Positions 7,683 through 15,024 of a DNA stretch of 64,000 bases are shown piece by piece. How positions within the stretch are numbered: the first letter of the stretch is position 1; each line of letters begins with the position of its first letter. The notes beneath the pieces were generated by a model. The model saw only the letters and a program-made list of their open reading frames with translations. It was not told where the DNA came from and did no database searches. Location of the stretch: positions 2,852,001-2,916,000 of the forward strand of contig NZ_VSRV01000001.1 of the NCBI RefSeq assembly GCF_008122525.1. Reading direction: 5' to 3'. The stretch is from Marinomonas sp. IMCC 4694. GTDB taxonomy: Bacteria; Pseudomonadota; Gammaproteobacteria; Pseudomonadales; Marinomonadaceae. A program made the translations under genes and the position numbers.

Positions 7683-8153
7683 ATGAGAGATCATAAGCAG
7701 CTTGCAAAAGACGCAATTGATCTGGTCAAACCAGCCATAGAGACGCTGTTTAACCAAACTAATCGCAAAGAGCTGCACATTGTAGTGATGGACCCCAGGG
7801 TAAAACCTTGGGAATCAACCTTTGAAAATGCCATTTTGTATCAAGAGTCAATTAAAAATACGTTATGGACAGTTCCTTTTGATGTCATCGCCAGAGAAAA
7901 AGCGGCTCAGGCTTGGCGTTATCAGCGGGCGAACATTGACTATCAGACAAAACACCCTTCTTCTTTGAAAGATAACGATGTGCTCTTTTACGGCTCCTTC
8001 GTTTACGGTGACATAGTGGTTGCCTGCAGCGGTGTTGAACAATGGTTTGATATGCTCATTAGTGGATGGATTGCACTCGCTTTTGAACAACTGGCAATGG
8101 CCGATTATCAAAAATGCAAAGCACTAGAACCCACTAAAATGCACAAAAAATAG
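7683..8153 (+). CDS. Small GlcG/HbpS-like protein (tentative)
   Basis: A 156-residue protein without signal peptide. ATG 7683 is chosen because AGGAG lies 8 bases upstream; GTG 7674 would be too close to it. A strand resembling LHIVVMDPRVKPWESTF early on and the late segment YGDIVVACSGVEQWFDMLISGWIA recall the GlcG/HbpS (DUF336) fold, whose members often accompany hydroxy-acid or tricarboxylate genes, but the match is weak and judged by eye. It is followed after 34 bases by a TctC-type binding-protein gene and is probably cotranscribed with it. Its role is unknown. Confidence 0.5.
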   Translation: MRDHKQLAKDAIDLVKPAIETLFNQTNRKELHIVVMDPRVKPWESTFENAILYQESIKNTLWTVPFDVIAREKAAQAWRYQRANIDYQTKHPSSLKDNDVLFYGSFVYGDIVVACSGVEQWFDMLISGWIALAFEQLAMADYQKCKALEPTKMHKK

Positions 8154-8187
8154 TAAATACAATAAATATAATATTAGGATGAAATTT

Positions 8188-9114
8188 ATGAAAAAGCTGA
8201 TTAAAAACACGATCATTCTGGCTGGCATTCTGGCGTCTGCCTCTACTTTTGCCGCTGACTACCCCAGCAAAAACATTCGTCTGGTCGTGCCTTTTGGTGC
8301 CGGTGGTGGTACAGACTCCGTGTGACGCACTATCGCAAACAGTGCGGAAGGAATCCTTGGCACTAACATTTCTGTGATGAACCGCACAGGAGGTTCTGGC
8401 GCCGTGGGTATGAGCTTCGGTGCGCAACAGCGTGGCGATGGCTACACCTTAACCGTGGTGACTCGTGAAATTGCGTCACTCCCCCAGATGGGTTTAATGC
8501 AGCATGACGCGGATGACTTTAAACTGATTCGTTTGGTGAACCTAGACCCCGCAGTTGTTCTGGTCAATAAAGACAGCGAGTTCAATAGCATTAACGACCT
8601 GATTGCCGAAGCGAAAGCCAACCCGGGTAAAGTAAAATTTGCCTCAACGGCCGCGCCAAATTTTTACTTAATGGCATTACAAAAAGACCAAGGGATACAG
8701 CTGAATGCCATTCCTTATAACGGGTCTTCAGAAGCCATCCCTTCCGTTCTAGGTGGCCACACTGCGGTAACCATGGTAACCCCTGGCGAAGCGATTTCTC
8801 AGTTGCGTTCAGGCCAGCTCATAGCACTGGGCGTCATGTCTAAAGAACGTATCTCCTACATTCCAAATGTTCCGACTTTGATTGAGCAAGGCATCAATGT
8901 AACGACAGGAACTTGGCGCGGCATTGGCGCACCGAAAAGTACGCCAGATGAGATTATCGAGATTTTAGGCAATGCCTTTGATCAAGCGATGGCGTCCAGT
9001 GAATTTAAAGACTTCATGGCGAAAGGCGCTATGACCATTCATAATATGGACGCGGCTGAATTTACTCAGTTCGTTAAAGATGACACACAATCATTAAGCT
9101 CACTGATCAAATAA
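8188..9114 (+). pseudogene. TctC-family tripartite tricarboxylate binding protein, interrupted by TGA
   Basis: The reading frame encodes a periplasmic binding protein of the TTT (TctC/Bug) family, 308 codons in full. It starts at ATG 8188 (AGGA 8 bases upstream) with a signal peptide ending near ASTFAA, then YPSKNIRLVVPFGAGGGTDSV. Codon 46 (8323-8325) is TGA where the family has an ordinary residue before RxIA. Beyond it the frame is intact to a normal stop at 9114, with ALGVMSKERISYIPNVPTL as in other TctC proteins. No tctA or tctB follows; a terminator comes next. A nonsense mutation or a sequencing error is likely; a restart at ATG 8374 would give a protein without export signal. Confidence 0.85.
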
Positions 9115-9121
9115 CTTAACT

Positions 9122-9168
9122 AAAAGTGTAAGTGATTGATAAGATTGTCGGTCACTTACACTTTTTTT
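9122..9168 (+). terminator. Rho-independent terminator after the tctC-like gene
   Basis: AAAAGTGTAAGTGA (9122-9135) pairs with TCACTTACACTTTT (9152-9165), a 14-base stem that runs into a T-tract. It closes the transcription unit immediately after the binding-protein gene, so no permease genes were part of this unit downstream. Confidence 0.9.
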
Positions 9169-9199
9169 TATTCCAGAAGGCGGTTTTCTATGCTTAATA

Positions 9200-10640
9200 G
9201 AGCATCTTGCAAAACGAATAGCCAACCCATTTGTGGATAACTTATCGCCCCTTTAGAGGCTGTTTTTTTACTCAGTTAAGCATGTGTTTCTATGCATTTT
9301 CTATTTTGACTAGGTCGTCATCGCTTTTCTCTCTTTTTTGATCATAGCGGCTCGTTCTGTGACCACCCCAGAAGCACAATATCCTCGATACATGACTTAT
9401 CTTTCTGCGATTTATTGCCGCAGTCGAAGCAGTTGATCGACACTCAGTACTAAAATGCCAAACATCAGGTGACTCATGACTTTTACCTCACCACGTACCC
9501 AGATGTGTCGACCTCCGAACTCATCCTTGAGTCGGCCATTGGCTCGTTCTGCGCCCGAACGTTCCCGATAACGCACCGTATCGGCGGGTTCAAATCCTTC
9601 TTTCTCGCCCCCTCTGGGGTTGTGATCTATCAGGGGCACAGGCCCTAACTCTCTACTGTGCTCATGCAGGTCAATACTGCAGTAGGCGGCGTCCATCAGA
9701 TCATAAAGGTTGGTCACCCTCGCCGCACTGATGTGAGACAGAGGGATGGCGGCACGGCTGTCATGCATGGAGGCTGAGGACAGCAAAGCGGAGATGGGGA
9801 CGCCACAGTCTGCAATGTCTAGATGCAGTTTGTAGCCATTCCAGCTGTTTTTATAGCCTTGAGCATTGCATTTTGTGCCACGACGGCAATCAACCGGGAT
9901 CTCTTTAAGCATCTCTTCTAGGCATTGGGTACGTTGCCGTGCCACATTGAATTTGATCGGGCGTTTTTCATCTTTGTCCTTGCGGGGCCGCCCTTTAAGC
10001 TTAGGTTTATCCGTGTCCACTTTGTCGATCTTTTGTGGACGTTCTCACTCACCTTAATCGCCGTCCCGTCTCGGCTGATATGCCCAATGAGACGATCTCC
10101 AAAGTGCATTTTGATCAGCACCTCGTGGGCACGTTCGGCCAACTTATCTTTGGCAAACGTCTCGAACGCACGAGAAAAAGTCGAGGCTGAGGGCAGTTTC
10201 TTATGAAGCGGAAATCCACAGATTCGCTGTAATGCTTTGTCCATGTTTAGGCGTTCTATTAGATGCACCGTGGTGGTAAGCCCAAGCACTACCTTGGCAA
10301 CAAACGCGTTGGCTAACCAAGCGAGTTCATGGGGAGGACGCCCCGTCCGATACGAAAAACGTGTCACAAACTCTTCGATGCGAGACCATTCCAAGATATG
10401 AATCAGTTTTTCAAGTTTTGGGGTCAACAAGCCTATTTCTTGGTGTAAAGCAGGAATCAATTGGCCTTGAACGATTTGCCAGCGTTGCATTATTTGTTGG
10501 GGCGTCGTAGCATTCATAGAGTGGGTATGTCGATGTTGTGTGAGAACGCTATCGTCGCCGGAAACGGCAGCCCACGTCTTCTCTTTTTTCGTTATTCCAC
10601 GAATAGATATGGCTTATATCGACAGTTTTGCAATTACCTC
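9200..10640 (-). mobile_element. IS4/IS5-type insertion sequence with candidate ends
   Basis: The element carries one DDE transposase region on the minus strand. Candidate terminal inverted repeats share GAG...TTGCAAAAC: GAGCATCTTGCAAAAC from 9200 and, read inward from the other end, GAGGTAATTGCAAAAC ending at 10640. The tetranucleotide AATA occurs directly outside both ends (9196-9199 and 10641-10644) and may be the target duplication. This gives an element of about 1.44 kb. The ends were judged by eye; the transposase itself is clear. Confidence 0.65.
9412..10517 (-). pseudogene. DDE transposase of the IS, split by a frameshift
   Basis: Two overlapping frames together encode one transposase of about 368 residues. 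The upstream part (10517 to about 10040) contains the DUF772-like N-terminal region and the first catalytic Asp in HISRDGTAIKVSENVHK. The downstream part (to 9412) contains the second Asp in LMDAAYCS and the perfect YREK signature Y-x2-R-x3-E-x6-K in YRERSGAERANGRLK. Moving from one to the other needs a -1 shift near 10030-10040, where the coding strand reads CACAAAAGATC. This is either a one-base loss in an A-run or programmed frameshifting; the sequence alone does not decide. Confidence 0.85.
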
Positions 10641-10704
10641 AATATGAGAAGCTATTTCTATTCTATTACCCTGCTTTACTTTCTTTTTCCCATCGCTGAT
10701 AACA

Positions 10705-11412
10705 CTATACACTCAAGCGGTGCTTGTCTTCTTTCATAAGTTCCATACTGGCTTGATACGCTTTATTACTATCACCTGCCATTATTGCATCATAAATAGC
10801 CCGGTGTTCACTCAAGCAAACACCGCCATCTTTTGAGGAAAAAAGAAAGAACCATTTAAACATGGCTACCAATACATTCCCAAAAGGCACATAGAAACTG
10901 TTGCCGGTCGAAATAAAGATCATACGATGAAATTGAGCGTCTACTTCGATCCACTCATCATGATCAAAATTTTCAGCAATCGCACACATACGTTGAAAGA
11001 TATTAGCAAACTCAATACGATGTTCTTTTGTTGCCCTTTCTGCTGACAAGGCACAAGCTTGGGGTTCGATGGCTTTTCGCAATTCTAAAAACTGGACATA
11101 AATGTCCTCGGTTGTTTCAATGCCAATCATCCACTCTAGTAATTGGACATCTAAAAAATTCCAGTTTGTTTTACACTTAACTCGTGTGCCTACTTTGGGT
11201 TTAGATTCAATCATGCCTTTGGAATACAGCATTTTGAGTGATTCACGAAAAACAGTCCGGCTAACACCCATTTGTTCGCATAATATCGGCTCACTGGGCA
11301 ATAAAGCCCCTTCTGGAATGTCACCTGAAAGGATTTTCACTGCTATTTCGCGAGCGACTTGTGCATTTAAGTTTTCTCGTTTTAGCCCTACATTACTGAA
11401 CTGGGAGACCAT
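10705..11412 (-). CDS. GntR-family regulator with FCD ligand domain
   Basis: A 235-residue FadR-subfamily regulator. ATG 11412 follows AAGGAAAAACT and is preferred to an ATG-like start 15 codons upstream. The winged HTH (LPSEPILCEQMGVSRTVFRESLKML) spans about residues 35-75, followed by an all-helical FCD domain with metal-ligand positions in WIEVDAQFHRMIF and SEHRAIYDAI. Members such as DgoR, UxuR and LldR sense sugar acids or hydroxy acids. The insertion sequence separates it from the TctC and dehydrogenase genes, its probable targets. A specific ligand is not evident. Confidence 0.85.
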   Translation of the reverse strand: MVSQFSNVGLKRENLNAQVAREIAVKILSGDIPEGALLPSEPILCEQMGVSRTVFRESLKMLYSKGMIESKPKVGTRVKCKTNWNFLDVQLLEWMIGIETTEDIYVQFLELRKAIEPQACALSAERATKEHRIEFANIFQRMCAIAENFDHDEWIEVDAQFHRMIFISTGNSFYVPFGNVLVAMFKWFFLFSSKDGGVCLSEHRAIYDAIMAGDSNKAYQASMELMKEDKHRLSV

Positions 11413-11595
11413 AGTTTTTCCTTTTGTTATCCATTTATTGTACCGTTGGAAAGACAAAAACGATATAACTAAATCTCTCTTGACTAGTGTCTGAATGATG
11501 GAAAAAAAGATCGATTGATCAATAACTTAACGCCATACAGTTGGCTTCATCATTCTTATTCTCCTTAGCCCTTCTCTTTAAGAAGTCCGTGTTTG

Positions 11596-11949
11596 TCACT
11601 CAACAGAAGCCATGAAATAGTGGCTTAACATTCGCAGCCTATGCTCCATTTTAAAATAGTTTCTAGCGTCTTGGTATGTCAAGATAAGTTGCTTGATGTG
11701 CAGCAAAGGCAAATACACCTTATCTAAACATGTCTGTCGCCAATGTGGCGCTAAACGGGTATCGCATACGGTGTCTAGCAAGACGTTAAACACCCGTTGA
11801 TGCAACGACATCGCGTCGACGATGCACAAACGCTCGGCATACTCCTCGGTTCGGGTTAAGTAATAAGTGAGCACTTGCGGTGTATCCGCACATTGCCCGC
11901 CTTGAATTGTCTGTTCGAGTACTGAAAATGGTACTAAATAATGACTCAC
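11596..11949 (-). CDS. Hypothetical protein next to Fur-like boxes
   Basis: A 117-residue protein starting at GTG 11949, with GGGGTGAGGTA just upstream. No signal peptide or membrane segment is visible; it appears largely helical, rich in Leu, His and Tyr (for example RTEEYAERLCIVDAMSLHQRVFNVLLD). I do not recognise the family. The promoter region holds two Fur-like sequences within 70 bases, so iron-limited induction is likely and a role in iron handling is plausible but unproven. It stands alone between the GntR gene and slyD. Confidence 0.6.
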   Translation of the reverse strand: MSHYLVPFSVLEQTIQGGQCADTPQVLTYYLTRTEEYAERLCIVDAMSLHQRVFNVLLDTVCDTRLAPHWRQTCLDKVYLPLLHIKQLILTYQDARNYFKMEHRLRMLSHYFMASVE

Positions 11950-11993
11950 TACCTCACCCCTTTAAACATCGTTTGACTCACCACAAATACAAA

Positions 11994-12057
11994 TGAAAAC
12001 CATTATTAATAATGTAGGCAGACACAAGTACTGTCAAGCGGTTGATAATCATTCTTA
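11994..12057. promoter_or_regulatory. Two Fur-box-like sites
   Basis: TGAAAACCATTATTA (11994-12008) and TGATAATCATTCTTA (12043-12057) fit the 7-1-7 Fur consensus TGATAAT-N-ATTATCA with a few mismatches each. They lie 45-110 bases upstream of the GTG start of the 117-residue protein on the minus strand. Confidence 0.6.
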
Positions 12058-12155
12058 TTAAAAACCAAGGTGGCGCGTTTTACAGTGCGCATTTTATTGA
12101 TTAATATCAGCGGGCTTCTCTCTCAAACGTCATACCAAAAGCATCACGCCATTAA

Positions 12156-12196
12156 CAACAAAGCCCCTGATGCACAGAGCGCAACAGGGGCTTATA
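12156..12196 (-). terminator. Terminator downstream of slyD
   Basis: AAGCCCCTG (12161-12169) pairs with CAGGGGCTT (12185-12193). Read on the minus strand the stem is followed by TTGTTGTTAAT, a T-rich tail, so it should end the slyD transcript. Confidence 0.75.
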
Positions 12197-12229
12197 AAGA
12201 GCAATGTCTGCTTAATCGTGGTGATAGCC

Positions 12230-12709
12230 TCAGTGGTGATGACCGCCCACACCATGTGCGTGACCATGGGCAATCTCGTCATTCGTCGCCTCACGCGTAT
12301 CGACAACTTCGATATTAAACGTCAGGTCTTTACCAGATAGTGGATGGTTCAAATCCACTGTGGCGTGCTTTAGTCCGACTTTTACCACGGTAACCTGACG
12401 CATACCTTTGTCAGTTTTTACCATAGCAACCATGCCCGCTTTCCAGCGCTTTGCGCCTTGCAAATGCTTAACAGGCATTTGTTGAGTACGATCTTCGTAA
12501 CGTTCGCCGTAGGCATCGGCACACGCCACGGTAACTTCAAACGCATCACCCACATTTTTGCCTTCCAGTGCTTTTTCTAGCCCTGGGATAACGTTGCCAT
12601 GGCCATGTAAATACGCCGCAGGGTCTTTACCCGCTGACGTTTCAAGCAAGGTTTCACCGTCGCGTAATGTGTAGTGAAATTGAACAACTTGGTTGTCTGT
12701 AATCGACAT
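12230..12709 (-). CDS. slyD: FKBP-type peptidyl-prolyl isomerase, SlyD-like
   Basis: A 159-residue cytoplasmic prolyl isomerase and chaperone. The split FKBP domain (VVQFHYTLRDGETLLETS and, after the flap, TVDLNHPLSGKDLTFNIEVV) surrounds an insert-in-flap domain (about residues 70-120) as in SlyD. The VIPGLEKALEGKNVGD segment is characteristic. The C-terminus is His-rich (HGHAHGVGGHHH), a shortened form of the metal-binding tail with which SlyD can bind nickel for hydrogenase maturation. The ATG at 12709 follows GAGGAAATAAC. It is monocistronic with its own terminator. Confidence 0.92.
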   Translation of the reverse strand: MSITDNQVVQFHYTLRDGETLLETSAGKDPAAYLHGHGNVIPGLEKALEGKNVGDAFEVTVACADAYGERYEDRTQQMPVKHLQGAKRWKAGMVAMVKTDKGMRQVTVVKVGLKHATVDLNHPLSGKDLTFNIEVVDTREATNDEIAHGHAHGVGGHHH

Positions 12710-12810
12710 GTTATTTCCTCATTTTGTATTCAAAGAGTGAGCGTCATCGCCCCTATTTGGCCGCATTATAATCATAATATCACCGCTTACCTAATGGCTT
12801 ACGCTCATCA

Positions 12811-13398
12811 TTAGAAAATGGCGAGTTCTAATGAATCTTCGTGGATAATAATGTCTTTCACCATGGTCGCGGCGGTTTTTTCGAATGCCGAATGATCCAG
12901 TATATAAATAGGGTGTTGGTCGAAATACTGAGCCAGAGCCTGCTCAAAATCTCCCCGTAAAGACCCCAACGTTGACCGCAGCATTTTGTCATTAAAGCTG
13001 GAACCTTCAACCGCTATTTTAGTGATTTTAGGCGCCACCAAATACAAACGGTTTTCTTCAATGCGAATACCAGATTCAAACGAGGGGTTAACGCTGGTCG
13101 TCAATGAAAACGCCTGCCCAAACGCCGTTAACGTCCCCGTCATATCACTCACAAGATCGACCAATACCAAGCCGCCGTCGCGCTCCGTAAAATCAATGAC
13201 CGCTTGCGTCACCAACAAATCTAAATTTAATGTATTACTGTCTAAAGTGAGTGCAATATGGCGCTCGTTTTGTTGCTCAAGCTGCTTTACGACCTCTTGA
13301 TTGACCTCCTCTTCACTAATTCGAAAGCTGTTGCAGCCCGCCAATACTATCGACAAGCCTAACAAAGCAAACGTACACACACTGCGACCAATTTTCAT
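12811..13398 (-). CDS. DUF1439 lipoprotein (YceB-like)
   Basis: A 195-residue lipoprotein. The signal peptide contains the lipobox LAGC with Cys at about residue 21, so it should be lipidated and face the periplasm, in the outer membrane by default as no Asp follows the Cys. The remainder (ITKIAVEGSSFNDKML, DFEQALAQYFDQHPIYIL) fits the DUF1439/YceB family, whose function is unknown. ATG 13398 shares bases with the stop of the upstream mscS-like gene (TGATG), which indicates translational coupling; GAGG lies 8 bases upstream. Confidence 0.82.
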   Translation of the reverse strand: MKIGRSVCTFALLGLSIVLAGCNSFRISEEEVNQEVVKQLEQQNERHIALTLDSNTLNLDLLVTQAVIDFTERDGGLVLVDLVSDMTGTLTAFGQAFSLTTSVNPSFESGIRIEENRLYLVAPKITKIAVEGSSFNDKMLRSTLGSLRGDFEQALAQYFDQHPIYILDHSAFEKTAATMVKDIIIHEDSLELAIF

Positions 13399-14270
13399 CA
13401 CACATTCCTCTTCGCGGCCACATTGGCATCGCGTTTTTCATACCAGAAAGCCATAAAATCTTCAGTGACTTTTTGCTCTATGTCCACCGCTTCCTCCGTT
13501 GGGCAAAATAATGAAATAGTAAATACATTAAACCCCTCCGGTGTCGTGGTAATGCGTACGCGTGGTTCAGGCCCCGAAATACGAATATCCAAGCGCTTTT
13601 CGATCAAACTGTTGTAGCGAATCGCCACCTCATGGAAATGCTCAGAATACTGGTGAATTTTTGTTAAAATCTGTTCTTTAATTACAAACAAATTCACCTC
13701 ATCGGTTTGCCGTGCAATAGAAAAAGTATGCGTCACATAACGGCGCATGTAATTCAAATTTTGCACCGTATGCAGCAGCAACACACTATTAGGCACGACC
13801 GTGGTACGCCCAGTATACGCATAGCTGCCGCCTTTCAAATCTACTTCAAACAAGGTCGTCGACAACCAATCGCTGTCGGTCACTTCGCCTTCATAATTGG
13901 CAATGCGTATCCAATCACCCACCTGATAGGGCCGCGTACTGGCGCGGTAAAACGCCCCCACAATACAGGCAATAAACTCCTTCGTGGCAATCACCAACGC
14001 CACCATAAACGCCGCAATCGAAATTGCAATGTTTTGTAATTCAGAAGACCAGATAAGCACTAACCCAACCACTAAAAGCAGATTAAATATGTTATCTACC
14101 GCGTTGATTCTTTGGCGCTTTTTATCATTTTCTGTCTTTTGATTAACGCGAATCACTCGTTTGGTATAACGCCGCACTAAATAAGACAAAAAAATCCAAG
14201 CGATCGTCAAAACGACTTCAACATGATCCATTAAAATGGATAAGTCTAACTGGGAAAAATCGACCGACAT
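13398..14270 (-). CDS. MscS-family mechanosensitive channel
   Basis: A small-conductance mechanosensitive channel homologue of about 290 residues. The start at ATG 14270 follows AAGGATG; a GTG at 14300 is an alternative. Transmembrane segments lie near residues 15-32 and 62-82, and the pore-lining helix is near IAAFMVALVIATKEFIACIVGAF. The beta domain follows (PYQVGDWIRIANYEGEV, TVVPNSVLL). The channel would release solutes on hypo-osmotic shock. Its stop codon overlaps the start of the DUF1439 lipoprotein gene, suggesting the two products work together in the envelope. Confidence 0.9.
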   Translation of the reverse strand: MSVDFSQLDLSILMDHVEVVLTIAWIFLSYLVRRYTKRVIRVNQKTENDKKRQRINAVDNIFNLLLVVGLVLIWSSELQNIAISIAAFMVALVIATKEFIACIVGAFYRASTRPYQVGDWIRIANYEGEVTDSDWLSTTLFEVDLKGGSYAYTGRTTVVPNSVLLLHTVQNLNYMRRYVTHTFSIARQTDEVNLFVIKEQILTKIHQYSEHFHEVAIRYNSLIEKRLDIRISGPEPRVRITTTPEGFNVFTISLFCPTEEAVDIEQKVTEDFMAFWYEKRDANVAAKRNV

Positions 14271-14359
14271 AAAACGCACATCCTTTAGTAAGGTCGCCAC
14301 TTTAACAAAAAGTCACGCTGATCAACAAATAAAAGCACTAGACAAACCACAAAATAATA

Positions 14360-14375
14360 CTGTACATTTATACAG
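14360..14375. promoter_or_regulatory. LexA (SOS) box upstream of yebG
   Basis: CTGTACATTTATACAG matches the LexA consensus CTGT-N8-ACAG in all eight fixed positions. It lies 23 bases before the yebG start, where it would cover the promoter, and the flanking TACTGT/ACAGTA extends the symmetry. Confidence 0.93.
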
Positions 14376-14398
14376 TATTATTTATATCGAGGTGGATT

Positions 14399-14827
14399 AT
14401 GCCTGTAATTATCAACTATGTTGTTGAACGTGATGGAATCGAAAAAATGACGTTTACTTCCAAAACCGACGCCGATGCCTACGACAAACTGTTAGACACA
14501 GCCGACGCCTTGTACGAGGTATTGGCTCAAAGTGACCTAGCAGGAGACCATAGCCAGAAAGAAGCACTGTCTATGTATTTAGCCCAACAAAAAGACGTGC
14601 TCTTGGATATTTTAAGCTCAAAAAAGAAAGCCACACCAAAAGCGAAAAAAACCAACACACAGCCAACACAATCAACGCTGGGCCTTAGTAAAAGCTCGCC
14701 AAAAAAAGCACTCGAAGATCTCATCATAGAGACCGATGAAGACGCCACCTACACAGAAACCGAAGATGACAGCAGCGCCGTATTTGATGACGAAATCACT
14801 GACTACATTGAAAGCGACGCCGCTTAA
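14399..14827 (+). CDS. yebG: YebG family SOS-induced protein with extended acidic tail
   Basis: The first ~70 residues match YebG (YVVERDGIEKMTFTSKTDADAYDKLLDTAD, then EALSMYLAQQKDVLLDIL), a small DNA-damage-inducible protein of unknown mechanism. The perfect LexA box upstream supports the assignment, and GAGGTGG precedes the ATG. At 142 residues it is longer than the ~96-residue E. coli protein. The additional part is a lysine-rich linker (SSKKKATPKAKKTN) followed by a very acidic C-terminus (ETDEDATYTETEDD). Such basic-acidic tails may mediate binding to DNA or repair proteins; that is speculative. Confidence 0.9.
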   Translation: MPVIINYVVERDGIEKMTFTSKTDADAYDKLLDTADALYEVLAQSDLAGDHSQKEALSMYLAQQKDVLLDILSSKKKATPKAKKTNTQPTQSTLGLSKSSPKKALEDLIIETDEDATYTETEDDSSAVFDDEITDYIESDAA

Positions 14828-15024
14828 CGTCGTTTCACTCACTGCCTCGCTTACAAGGACGTAAGTGGCGTAGTATCTCCAAAGTGAAGCGCAGCTAATA
14901 CCCAAATACCCCTATTCACCAACTGCATTTATTTCCCTAACAATCTCGGCTTTCACATATACTTTACCCATGTAAACCTGTTTATTTATAGTTTGTTTGT
15001 TGTCGTTGATGATTGGAACCCAGC

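Noticed and set aside
8323..8325. TGA as selenocysteine in the TctC-like gene
   Set aside because: No TctC protein is known to use selenocysteine, the position is not a Cys in the family, and no SECIS-like hairpin follows closely.
10461..10739. Plus-strand 92-codon frame across the IS right end
   Set aside because: It spans the IS border and is antisense to the transposase start; no domain or ribosome site is seen.
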